A stretch of 7,751 nt of DNA. Source: an uncultured Lachnospiraceae bacterium (lineage in GTDB: Bacteria; Bacillota; Clostridia; Lachnospirales; Lachnospiraceae). Below, in pieces: positions 1 through 6,915 of the stretch. The translations under genes and the position numbers were made by a program. A model generated the notes under the pieces. That model worked only from the letters and a program-made list of their open reading frames with translations, ran no database searches and was not told the origin of the DNA. Each line of letters opens with the position of its first letter. The stretch's first letter is position 1. Location: contig CAJUMB010000090.1 of assembly GCA_910587105.1 (NCBI GenBank), forward strand, positions 1 through 7,751. The letters are read 5' to 3'.

Positions 1-431
1 CTCTGATATTCCAGTTTATCACTCTCACTTAACGCATCACTCTCCAAAAGATACTGCACTTTTGACGCTGCCCGTCTCACAGTCCGGGCTCCCATCCGGA
101 ATGCCATTTCAAAATTCAGTGCATCCATCCCTTTCAAGGAAATAGATACAACCGGATATTTTCCCATATATTCCTCACAGAGCGCAGTCTCTTTTGAAAT
201 TTTCAATCCGTCAAAAATGCTTTTATTCCCATTCAGTGAGAAAAAGTGTTCCAGCATACTCATATTCAAAGTTTTCCCAAATCTTCTGGGACGGGTAAAT
301 AGATTCACTGCTCCCCAGTTATGGAGTAACTCTGTAATAAGCCCTGTTTTATCAATATAGTAAAAATCTTCTTTCCTGATCTCATCAAAACTTTCAATCC
401 CTATGGGAAGTTTCTTTTTTCGTATCACCAT
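1..431 (-). CDS. AAA-ATPase-like protein, N-terminal part (runs off left edge)
   Basis: The first 143 codons of a longer gene; the frame is still open at base 1. The protein begins MVIRKKKLPIGIESFDEI, then FYYIDKT (23-29), then LFTRPRRFGKTLNMSML (44-60). The last segment is the modified P-loop of the AAA-ATPase-like family (Pfam AAA-ATPase_like), with K53 and T54 as the presumed nucleotide-binding residues. Family members are usually about 500-600 aa with a C-terminal PD-(D/E)XK nuclease-like domain, which would lie outside the window. Their biological role is not established; they are often multicopy in Clostridia and Bacteroidales. The start is fixed by the purL stop TAA, in the same frame only 9 nt upstream, and by SD AAAGG overlapping that stop. 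By eye it is more A+T-rich than purL, which fits a transferred gene, though this is inference. Family assignment is firm; function is not. Confidence 0.85.
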   Translation of the reverse strand, partial: MVIRKKKLPIGIESFDEIRKEDFYYIDKTGLITELLHNWGAVNLFTRPRRFGKTLNMSMLEHFFSLNGNKSIFDGLKISKETALCEEYMGKYPVVSISLKGMDALNFEMAFRMGARTVRRAASKVQYLLESDALSESDKLEYQ

Positions 432-437
432 CTCTTG

Positions 438-442
438 CCTTT
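438..442 (-). promoter_or_regulatory. Ribosome binding site of the ATPase-like gene, overlapping the purL stop codon
   Basis: On the minus strand AAAGG, followed by a 6-nt spacer (CAAGAG), precedes the ATG at 431. Its first two bases are the last two of the purL TAA stop. No terminator or promoter fits between the genes, so the ATPase-like gene is probably read from the purL transcript with possible translational coupling. Confidence 0.6.
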
Positions 443-3400
443 ATTTAAAATAATCCACCCCGGACTCAAATATCCTCATATCCTGTTCCCCATAGATATT
501 GATGGCCACGCCGTCGTCCCGGCGCTCGCTGTGGGCCATTTTCCCCAGCACCCGGCCGTCTGGACTTAAGATTCCCTCTATGGCGTAATAGGAACCATTC
601 ACATTCCAGGTCTCATCCATGGTCACTTCCCCGTCCGGACTGCAGTACTGAGTGGCGGCCTGGCCGTTCAGGAACAGCTTTTCTATCCACTGGGAATCTG
701 CCACAAACCGCCCTTCCCCATGGGATGCTGGATTGCAGTAGACACCGCCCAGCTTTGCCTGAGACAGCCATGGGGATTTATCCGACACTACTTTTGTGTA
801 CACCATCTTGGAAATATGCCGTCCAATGGTATTGTAGGTTAATGTGGGGGAATCCTCTGTCTGCCCTGTGATTCTGCCGTAGGGAAGCAGTCCCAGTTTA
901 ATCAGCGCCTGGAAACCGTTGCAGATTCCCAGTGCCAGCCCGTCCCGTTCATCTAGAAGTTTCTGCACGGCTTCCTTGATTTTTTCGTTCTGGAACGCCG
1001 TGGCAAAGAATTTGGCGGAACCATCCGGCTCATCACCTGCGGAAAAGCCCCCTGGGAACATGATCATCTGCGCCTGGCCGATGGCTTTTTCAAATTCTGC
1101 CACTGACTCACGGATATCCAAAGCTGTCAGATTCTTAAACACCCTTGTCTCCACCCTGGCCCCTGCCCGGGTAAATGCCCGGGTACTGTCATACTCACAG
1201 TTTGTCCCAGGAAATACCGGGATAAATACCGTGGGCTGCCCTAGTTTGTGGCCGCATACATGAACCTTCGATGCATGATACAGACCGTCCTCATAGGTCC
1301 CTTCCTCTGAAGGTGCCGCCCCTGCGGCATAAATGGCAGTACTTCCCTGGCCGCTGGCGCCGGATATTGTTTTAAATACATTTTCCAGAGTCCCTGTCCA
1401 CGCTTCCAGTGCCTCTGAAAGGGGAATCTGCATATTTCCGTATTCGATCGAACCGGTATCTGTCACTTCCCCGATCTCTGTATAAGAGACAGCCAGTTCT
1501 CCCACTCTGCCCTCTGGAACTTCACAAACCAGTTCTCCGAATCCAGGGGCAAATAAGTCTCTTGCATCCACATGGTGTTCCACCTTCACACCCAGTCCGT
1601 TTCCGAAAGCCATCTTACTCACTGCTGCCGCCATTCCATGTCTGCCCAGCGCATAGGCAGATATAATCCTGCCCGCCTGGATATCCTGGTGAAGCTTTCC
1701 ATATTGTTCTTTTAACATCTCATAATCTGGAAGGTCATAATCTGCCTTTTCCACACGCACCCAGACCAGCTTACTGCCAGCCCGTTTCAATTCCGGAGTA
1801 ATCACATCCTGCTGTTTGGCCACATCTACAGCAAAAGACACCAAGGTAGGCGGCACATCAATCTCGTTAAATGTTCCGGACATACTGTCCTTGCCGCCGA
1901 TGGATGGCAGGCCGAAGCCCAGCTGTGCCGCATAGGCTCCCAGCAGTGCTGAAAACGGCTGGCTCCAGCGGTGGGGATCTTCTGTCATACGGCGGAAATA
2001 CTCCTGGAACGTGAACCGTATTTTCCGGTAATCGCCTCCGGCGGCTGCAATTCTCGCCACAGACTCCACCACCGCATAGACTGCACCGTGATAGGGGCTC
2101 CAGCTGGATACATAGGGGTCAAAACCATAGCTCATCATGGTGACAGTTATCGTATTTCCCTTTAAAACCGGCACTTTGGCCACCATGGCCTGGGTCTCTG
2201 TCAGCTGATATTTTCCCCCGTAAGGCATATACACAGAAGCGGCCCCGATGGAGCTGTCAAACATTTCCACCAGACCTTTCTGGGAACACTCGTTTAGGTC
2301 TGCCAGCGTATCCAGCCATTTTTTCCGGACGTCTGCAATGTCTTCTCTTTTGGCAAAGGGATTTTCCCCCCTGTTTGGAATATCCACTGCCACTTCTGTC
2401 TCCTGGCGGGCCCCATTGGTATCCAGAAATGCCCGGGAAATGTCCACTATCTTCTTCCCTCTCCACATGAGCACCAGCCTGGGTTCCTGTGTCACCTCTG
2501 CAACACAGACTGCCTCCAGGTTTTCCTCTCTGGCAAATTCCAGGAATTTGTCCACATCTTTCGGGTCTACTACCACGGCCATGCGCTCCTGGGATTCGGA
2601 TATGGCAATCTCCGTGCCGTCCAGTCCGGCATATTTCTTAGGCACCTGGTCCAGGTTCACCCGCAGGCCGTCTGCCAGCTCTCCGATGGCCACCGATACC
2701 CCTCCTGCGCCGAAGTCATTACATTTCTTGATCAGCTTACTGATCTCTTCCCTGCGGAACATACGCTGCAGTTTCCGCTCTGTAGGCGCATTTCCTTTCT
2801 GCACCTCTGCGCCGCAGGTTTCTATGGATGCCTCTGTGTGCACTTTCGATGAACCGGTGGCTCCTCCACAGCCGTCACGCCCGGTTCTGCCTCCCAAAAG
2901 GATAATCTGGTCTCCCGGCTTTGAGCTTTCCCGAATGACCCCTCTTCTGGGTGCCGCACCCAGTACTGCTCCGATCTCCATACGCTTTGCCACATAATCG
3001 GGATGATAAATTTCTTTTACATATCCGGTGGCCAGGCCGATCTGGTTTCCGTAAGAACTGTATCCGGCGGCAGCTCCCCGCACCAGCTTCTTCTGGGGCA
3101 GTTTCCCTTTTAAGGTATCTTTCACAGAAACTGTGGGATCTGCCGCGCCAGTGACACGCATAGCCTGATACACATAAGTCCGACCGGACAGCGGGTCGCG
3201 GATGGCTCCGCCCAGACAGGTGGCCGCACCGCCGAAAGGCTCGATTTCTGTGGGATGATTATGGGTCTCGTTTTTAAAATTAATCAGCCATTCTTCTTCT
3301 TTCCCGTCTACATCCACAGGAACCACGATACTGCAGGCATTGATTTCCTCCGACTCCTCCTGGTCGGCAAGCTTTCCCTCTGCCTTCAGCTTCTTCATGG

Positions 3401-4244
3401 CCAAAAGCGCCAGATCCATGAGACAGATGCTTTTATCCTTCCTGTCTCCATAGAGTTCCTTCCTGTCCGCCAGATATTTCTCATATGTGTCCACAAGCGG
3501 CTTCCGGTAATCCCCCTGTCCAAACTGAACGTTTTTCAGTTCTGTGGAAAACGTAGTATGCCTGCAGTGGTCCGACCAGTAGGTATCCAGCACACGGATC
3601 TCCGTCATTGTGGGGTCCCGGTGCTCCTCCCCGCCGAAATAATTCTGAATATGCAGAAAATCCCGGAAAGTCATGGCAAGTCCCAGAGAATTATAGAGGC
3701 TTTTCAACTCCGGCTCCGCCATGGCGCAGAAACCTGTCATGGTCTTCACGTCCTCAGGCTCCTCAAATTTCGTAATCAGAGTCTTTGGCTTGTCCACTCC
3801 TGTCTCCCTGGAATCCACTGGATTGATGCAGTGTTCCTTGATGCTCTCGTATTCTCCGTCTGAAATTTTTCCTTCTATTATATAGGTAGTGGCAGAACGG
3901 ATAACCGGCTCCTCGTCTTCCCGCAGAAACTGTATACACTGCACAGCCGAATCCGCCCTCTGGTCAAACTGTCCGGGCAGATATTCCACAGAAAAAATAC
4001 GGGCATCCGGCGAAACAGGAAATTCCTCCAGATACAGGCGGTCCACAGGAGGTTCAGCGAATACTGTACGACATGCTTTCTCAAAGCTGTCTTCTGAAAT
4101 GTTCTCCACATCGTACCGGGTCAGCACCCGCACAGAAGACACTCCGGAAATCCCCAGGTAACTTCCGATCTCATGCTGCAGCTCCCTGGCCGCGATTGCA
4201 AAATCTGATTTTTTTTCCACATACACTCGTCTTACGTTTCCCAT
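441..4244 (-). CDS. purL: Phosphoribosylformylglycinamidine synthase, single-chain form
   Basis: ATP-dependent cytosolic enzyme of de novo purine synthesis. It converts FGAR plus glutamine to FGAM plus glutamate. At 1267 aa it is the fused form, covering what PurS, PurL and PurQ do as separate chains in Bacillus. Order seen: PurS-like N-terminus (about 1-160); linker and active-site segment with WSDHCRHTTF (H226, H229); first AIRS-type half with FKNETHNHPTEIEPFGG (about 320-335) and FGAGGVSVAIGELADG; second half with GLPSIGGKDSMSGTF (about 778-792); and a class I glutamine amidotransferase domain from about 1003. In that last domain the nucleophile is C1108 (GICNGFQ), with H1238 and E1240 (AHSER) as the other triad residues. 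SHGEGRF lies near 1174-1180. The catalytic residues checked are intact, so the enzyme should be active. The start is the ATG at 4244 because AAAGGAG lies 7 nt upstream; an in-frame GTG at 4307 has no ribosome site and lies almost on the predicted transcription start. It sits alone rather than in a pur operon. Confidence 0.96.
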   Translation of the reverse strand: MGNVRRVYVEKKSDFAIAARELQHEIGSYLGISGVSSVRVLTRYDVENISEDSFEKACRTVFAEPPVDRLYLEEFPVSPDARIFSVEYLPGQFDQRADSAVQCIQFLREDEEPVIRSATTYIIEGKISDGEYESIKEHCINPVDSRETGVDKPKTLITKFEEPEDVKTMTGFCAMAEPELKSLYNSLGLAMTFRDFLHIQNYFGGEEHRDPTMTEIRVLDTYWSDHCRHTTFSTELKNVQFGQGDYRKPLVDTYEKYLADRKELYGDRKDKSICLMDLALLAMKKLKAEGKLADQEESEEINACSIVVPVDVDGKEEEWLINFKNETHNHPTEIEPFGGAATCLGGAIRDPLSGRTYVYQAMRVTGAADPTVSVKDTLKGKLPQKKLVRGAAAGYSSYGNQIGLATGYVKEIYHPDYVAKRMEIGAVLGAAPRRGVIRESSKPGDQIILLGGRTGRDGCGGATGSSKVHTEASIETCGAEVQKGNAPTERKLQRMFRREEISKLIKKCNDFGAGGVSVAIGELADGLRVNLDQVPKKYAGLDGTEIAISESQERMAVVVDPKDVDKFLEFAREENLEAVCVAEVTQEPRLVLMWRGKKIVDISRAFLDTNGARQETEVAVDIPNRGENPFAKREDIADVRKKWLDTLADLNECSQKGLVEMFDSSIGAASVYMPYGGKYQLTETQAMVAKVPVLKGNTITVTMMSYGFDPYVSSWSPYHGAVYAVVESVARIAAAGGDYRKIRFTFQEYFRRMTEDPHRWSQPFSALLGAYAAQLGFGLPSIGGKDSMSGTFNEIDVPPTLVSFAVDVAKQQDVITPELKRAGSKLVWVRVEKADYDLPDYEMLKEQYGKLHQDIQAGRIISAYALGRHGMAAAVSKMAFGNGLGVKVEHHVDARDLFAPGFGELVCEVPEGRVGELAVSYTEIGEVTDTGSIEYGNMQIPLSEALEAWTGTLENVFKTISGASGQGSTAIYAAGAAPSEEGTYEDGLYHASKVHVCGHKLGQPTVFIPVFPGTNCEYDSTRAFTRAGARVETRVFKNLTALDIRESVAEFEKAIGQAQMIMFPGGFSAGDEPDGSAKFFATAFQNEKIKEAVQKLLDERDGLALGICNGFQALIKLGLLPYGRITGQTEDSPTLTYNTIGRHISKMVYTKVVSDKSPWLSQAKLGGVYCNPASHGEGRFVADSQWIEKLFLNGQAATQYCSPDGEVTMDETWNVNGSYYAIEGILSPDGRVLGKMAHSERRDDGVAINIYGEQDMRIFESGVDYFK

Positions 4245-4251
4245 TTTCATG

Positions 4252-4258
4252 CTCCTTT
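4252..4258 (-). promoter_or_regulatory. Ribosome binding site that decides the purL start
   Basis: The minus strand reads AAAGGAG, then CATGAAA, then ATG. Spacing is 7 nt to the ATG at 4244 but only 1 nt to the in-frame ATG at 4250, so 4244 (protein beginning MGNVRRVYVEKK) is chosen. This removes 21 residues from the longest open frame. Confidence 0.8.
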
Positions 4259-4327
4259 CCAAAAGCATTTTTATATTAATCTGTAGCAAATCTTCTTTAT
4301 GGAACACTTTTTCTCAAATATACTCTA

Positions 4328-4355
4328 ACAATACCATATTTCCCACGTTTGTCAA
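4328..4355 (-). promoter_or_regulatory. Sigma-A type promoter of purL
   Basis: The minus strand carries a perfect -35 TTGACA (4355-4350), a 16-nt spacer, and -10 TATTGT (4333-4328) preceded by TGG, an extended -10. Transcription would start near 4320, giving a leader of about 76 nt. No purine riboswitch is recognisable in this leader, and no PurR operator was identified by eye. The -35 box lies 5 bp from the end of the palindromic element at 4360. Confidence 0.75.
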
Positions 4356-4359
4356 TAGC

Positions 4360-4503
4360 CTAGCGCGTGTCTGAAAAATCATTCCTGCCATCTGCACGCC
4401 CCACTTTGCGGGAGATTTGTGCCAAATTCAGGTTACATAGCCCGCTATGCGCCCTTCATCTGGCATACACCTCCCACCAAGTGTGGCGCACATCTGACAA
4501 AAA
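4360..4503 (-). repeat. 144-bp palindromic intergenic element (copy A), MITE- or REP-like
   Basis: The core, 4387-4498, is one long imperfect hairpin. Arm 4387-4441 pairs with 4444-4498 without gaps (38 of 55 columns match by eye; several others become G-U pairs in RNA). The arms meet at CATAGC-CC-GCTATG (4436-4449). Read on the minus strand it starts with TTTTTGTC at 4503 and ends with the CAGACACGCGCTAG segment at 4360. The last 25 bases match 7696-7720 at 23 positions, so this is a repeated element and not just a local hairpin. It encodes nothing convincing. I think similar intergenic sequences occur in other Lachnospiraceae, but could not check. No target-site duplication was seen. Confidence 0.65.
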
Positions 4504-4569
4504 GCATTTAGAGCAGAGACGCACACATATCTTTCACACTTTTTCCACAGGTTTTACAAATATATTTTT

Positions 4570-4575
4570 TATAAT
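4570..4575 (+). promoter_or_regulatory. Possible -10 box for the lipoprotein gene
   Basis: A perfect TATAAT in an A+T-rich stretch 75 bp before the ATG at 4650. No good -35 lies at 16-18 bp; the nearest TTTACA (4553-4558) is only 11 bp away. Transcription from here would begin near 4582 and include the inverted repeat at 4598-4624. Confidence 0.35.
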
Positions 4576-4597
4576 GCTGTTGTCCTGTAATGTTTAA

Positions 4598-4624
4598 AGT
4601 ATGTTTCATATGTTGATACATACT
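4598..4624. promoter_or_regulatory. Inverted repeat in the lipoprotein leader (operator or RNA hairpin)
   Basis: AGTATGT (4598-4604) and ACATACT (4618-4624) are perfect 7-bp inverted arms around 13 bases. The right arm ends 7 bases before the SD at 4632, so a bound repressor or a folded leader could affect expression. No known regulator motif is recognised. Confidence 0.35.
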
Positions 4625-4631
4625 CAGAATC

Positions 4632-4638
4632 AAAGGAG
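4632..4638 (+). promoter_or_regulatory. Ribosome binding site of the lipoprotein gene
   Basis: AAAGGAG lies 11 nt before the ATG at 4650, slightly long but strong. It supports this start, which also gives a complete signal peptide. Confidence 0.7.
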
Positions 4639-4649
4639 TATATATAGTT

Positions 4650-6518
4650 ATGAAGAAACAAGTTATCCTTTTACTATTGGCTATAACCGTCACCGCATCC
4701 GGGGCTCTGTCTGGGTGCAAAACCGTAGAAAATTCCAGCAGCACCAGGGCACAGGCTTCAGAGAACCAGAAAAACGCAGCAGATGAAAACACCCTTACAG
4801 TAATGGGACGTGTAAAAAACATAACAGACGACACAATCACCATAACTGCCGGCAATCCCGGAGGCTCCGGCGGACCTGCGGGGAGTATAGAAAAACCGCC
4901 TTCCCTGTCCGAAAACGGAGCAGACCAGCCCCCGGCCATGCCGGAAAACGACACCGGCCAGCCTCCAGCTGCATCCGGTAACGGCGCCAGCCAGCCCCCA
5001 GCCATGCCGGAAAACGACACCGGCCAGCCTCCAGCTGCATCCGGTAACGGCGCCAGCCAGCCCCCGGCCATGCCGGACAGCAGCATGACGGCCGGACACG
5101 GCGGGGAAGACCGGGATATCACTGTCACAGAGGACACCGCTTATACCTCCGCGAAAGACCAGAAGTCAAAAAAAATCTCCCTCTCTGATTTGTCCGAGGG
5201 AGACATAATTGAAGTGGTATTAGACGAAGATCAGGAAACAGCTGTATCCATCACCGTACAGACTGATAATCCGAAACCAGAAAACGGCGGCAGCGCAGCC
5301 GGAGATTCCGCAGACATCAGCATCACCGGCAAAAAAACCATTGACGGTGAAAAAGCCACCTCCTCTGACGAATCCTTTTCTTCTAATAAAGATGACGAGA
5401 ATACCATCCTGGTTACAAACTATGGAAACCTGCAGCTGGCAGGGGCCTCCCTGTCCAAATCCGGAGATACCTCCAGCGAAGAATACAGCAATTTCTACGG
5501 ACAAAATGCCGTGCTGGCTGTCACATCCGGCAGCTGGGCGGAACTGACCAATGTGGACATCACCTCCAGCGGGGAAGGCGCCAATGCCATTTTCGCCACC
5601 GGAAAGAATGCCTCCGTGCTTGTGGATACCGGGAAAATCCACACAAGGGGAAACTCCTCCCGGGGACTGGATGCCACTTATGGCGGAACCATCACCGCCT
5701 CCAATGTGGATATCTCCACAGAAGGCGCCCACTGTGCAGCTCTGGCCACTGACCGGGGCGAGGGAACCATTGATGCCGCCGGCTCTTCCCTGTCCACTAA
5801 AGGGGAAGGCAGTCCCTGCATTTACTCTACCGGAAAAATCACTGTCCGTGATTCTTCTGGAACCGCCGCCAACGCCCAGACCCTGGTGGTGGAGGGAAAA
5901 AACTCCGTAGACCTTACCAACTGTAAGCTGAAAGGCGGCGGCGACAACGGGCTGATGCTCTACCAGAGCACCTCAGGGGACGCCCAGCCTGGCACAGCCG
6001 TTTTATCTGCCACAGACTCCAGGCTCACAACCACCAGCAACGGCCCCATGATCTATGTAACCAACACGGATGCACAGATTACCCTGACAAACACCCGGCT
6101 TAAATTTCCCGGTGGCACGCTGATCGCCGCTGCCGGAAATGAAACAAATAACTGGGGCATTCCCGGGAAAAACGGCGGAAACCTTAAGCTGACAGGAATC
6201 CGGCAGAAATTAAGCGGAAACATATCCTGTGACGCCATCAGCACCGTCTCCGTAACTCTGTCAGAAGACTCTGTTTTCACCGGCGCCATAGACCCTGAAC
6301 ATACAGGGAAAACAGCTTCCATACAGTTAGACGATTCTTCCACCTGGAATGTAACCGAAGATTCCTATGTGGCTTTTCTGGGCAATACACTGACAGACTG
6401 CAGCAATATCAACTCCAACGGCCACACCATCTACTACGACTCCTCCCATCCGGACAGCAAATGGCTGAACGGAGGGCGTATCAATCTTCCCGGAAACGGG
6501 CAGCTGGTTCCGCTTTAA
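4650..6518 (+). CDS. Predicted surface lipoprotein with pro-rich tandem repeats and a beta-helix-like domain
   Basis: 622 aa, expected to be exported and lipid-anchored on the outer face of the membrane. Residues 1-22 are a signal peptide (KK, hydrophobic run VILLLLAITV) ending in lipobox LSGC with C23 as the lipidated cysteine. Residues 47-67 (NTLTVMGRVKNITDDTITITA) and 154-207 (DITVTEDTAY to VSITVQ) look like two halves of one small beta domain of the DUF5666 kind. They are split by a Gly/Pro-rich loop (68-152) holding two near-identical 22-residue repeats plus part of a third. From about 225 to 590 the protein is made of short Ser/Thr/Gly/Asn-rich strands, such as GGTITASNVDISTEG and STGKITVRDSSGT. 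This suggests a right-handed parallel beta-helix like carbohydrate-binding or adhesin proteins of gut Clostridia. No catalytic motif, LPXTG or transmembrane segment other than the signal is seen. A role in adhesion or glycan binding is inference; the exact family is not recognised. Confidence 0.85.
   Translation: MKKQVILLLLAITVTASGALSGCKTVENSSSTRAQASENQKNAADENTLTVMGRVKNITDDTITITAGNPGGSGGPAGSIEKPPSLSENGADQPPAMPENDTGQPPAASGNGASQPPAMPENDTGQPPAASGNGASQPPAMPDSSMTAGHGGEDRDITVTEDTAYTSAKDQKSKKISLSDLSEGDIIEVVLDEDQETAVSITVQTDNPKPENGGSAAGDSADISITGKKTIDGEKATSSDESFSSNKDDENTILVTNYGNLQLAGASLSKSGDTSSEEYSNFYGQNAVLAVTSGSWAELTNVDITSSGEGANAIFATGKNASVLVDTGKIHTRGNSSRGLDATYGGTITASNVDISTEGAHCAALATDRGEGTIDAAGSSLSTKGEGSPCIYSTGKITVRDSSGTAANAQTLVVEGKNSVDLTNCKLKGGGDNGLMLYQSTSGDAQPGTAVLSATDSRLTTTSNGPMIYVTNTDAQITLTNTRLKFPGGTLIAAAGNETNNWGIPGKNGGNLKLTGIRQKLSGNISCDAISTVSVTLSEDSVFTGAIDPEHTGKTASIQLDDSSTWNVTEDSYVAFLGNTLTDCSNINSNGHTIYYDSSHPDSKWLNGGRINLPGNGQLVPL
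4926..5077 (+). repeat. 66-bp in-frame tandem repeat (2.3 copies) in the lipoprotein
   Basis: Unit 1 is 4926-4991, unit 2 is 4992-5057, and 20 bases of a third follow (5058-5077). The two full units differ at one base (CCG versus CCA). Each encodes QPPAMPENDTG followed by QPPAASGNGAS, so the 22-residue unit is itself two related 11-residue halves. The near identity indicates recent duplication. Because 66 is a multiple of 3, copy-number change would keep the frame. Confidence 0.95.
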
Positions 6519-6558
6519 TCCGAGCGGACTCTCATCAACACATGACTGCCAGCCCAGC

Positions 6559-6611
6559 AGTGTTCTCATCCCTCCACAATCAGATAACTGCCATCCGGCA
6601 ATGAGAACACT
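6559..6611. repeat. 11-bp perfect inverted repeat at the convergent gene ends
   Basis: AGTGTTCTCAT (6559-6569) and ATGAGAACACT (6601-6611) are perfect reverse complements separated by 31 bases. The left arm includes the stop codon of the 87-aa gene, and the right arm lies inside its coding end. It may help end transcription from both sides, since the lipoprotein gene stops at 6518, but no T-tract follows either arm, so a standard terminator is not claimed. Confidence 0.5.
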
Positions 6612-6829
6612 TCGCTGGCTTCCTCCAGTTCCTCGTCTGACATTCCATCCACATCTGCACCATTTTCCTGAAAGTACTCTCTGACTTCCTCTATAGATGA
6701 TACAACCACAGCCATACAGTCTTCCAGAAACGCCTCCGCCTCTGCAAGATTCTCCGCAACCGGCTCATCAAACAGACGGCCCTGGTTTTTCAAAAACGTC
6801 AACAGACATTCCTCATTATACTCTTCCAT
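6566..6829 (-). CDS. Small acidic protein of unknown function
   Basis: 87 aa with 25 Asp/Glu and only 3 Lys/Arg, so strongly acidic and probably cytosolic; no signal peptide or membrane segment. Visible segments are a likely helix ENLAEAEAFLEDCMAVVVSS (about 26-45), a second helix EEVREYFQENG, an acidic stretch SDEELEEASEVF, and a final SLPDGSYLIVEG that looks like a beta-hairpin. Cysteines are at 8 and 38. A strong GGAGG lies 9 nt before the ATG at 6829. It follows the HAD gene by 79 bases on the same strand, so the two may be cotranscribed. I believe similar small proteins occur in other Lachnospiraceae, but know no function; acidity alone does not prove nucleic-acid mimicry. Confidence 0.75.
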   Translation of the reverse strand: MEEYNEECLLTFLKNQGRLFDEPVAENLAEAEAFLEDCMAVVVSSIEEVREYFQENGADVDGMSDEELEEASEVFSLPDGSYLIVEG

Positions 6830-6861
6830 TTTCTCAATCCTCCCATTATATACTCGTAAGT

Positions 6862-6915
6862 CAAATGATTTGCCAGCAGGCCTTCACTGTTTCAAGCAAA
6901 ACAGCAAATCATTTG
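6862..6915. repeat. 12-bp perfect inverted repeat with nested hairpin between HAD and 87-aa genes
   Basis: CAAATGATTTGC (6862-6873) pairs with GCAAATCATTTG (6904-6915) across 30 bases. The first 11 bases of each arm, CAAATnATTTG style, are almost palindromic themselves. Inside the loop CTGTTT and AAACAG form a second 6-bp hairpin (on the plus strand CTGTTTCAAGCAAAACAG, 6887-6904). The HAD stop codon (6911-6909) lies in the right arm. It could be an RNA structure between cotranscribed genes, an mRNA processing site, or a pair of protein-binding sites. No T-tract follows, so a simple terminator is unlikely. Confidence 0.6.

Noticed and set aside
1167..1188. GCCCGGGTA direct repeats 3 bases apart
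   Set aside because: Inside the conserved amidotransferase domain of purL and explained by coding for Ala/Arg-rich residues; too short to mean anything.
4245..4307. Longer purL reading from the GTG at 4307
   Set aside because: No ribosome site, it lies about 13 nt from the predicted transcription start, and the 21 extra residues do not look like part of the PurS-like domain.
4245..4327. Purine riboswitch or other purine-sensing leader before purL
   Set aside because: The leader is only about 76 nt and shows neither the three-way junction nor a terminator hairpin with T-tract.
4541..4549. TTTTCCACA, a DnaA-box-like 9-mer
   Set aside because: A single copy with no cluster and no dnaA/dnaN genes nearby; chance is likely.
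4367..4597. Plus-strand open frame of 76 codons through the palindromic element
   Set aside because: No ribosome site, and it reads through the hairpin and A+T-rich leader; composition does not look like a protein.
4926..5077. Regular repeats that could be taken for a CRISPR array
   Set aside because: The units are directly adjacent with no spacers, and are in-frame coding repeats of a lipoprotein.
4508..5137. Minus-strand open frame of 209 codons over the lipoprotein start
   Set aside because: It is the antisense shadow of the GC-rich pro-repeat region; its protein is low complexity, and it has no ribosome site or family likeness.
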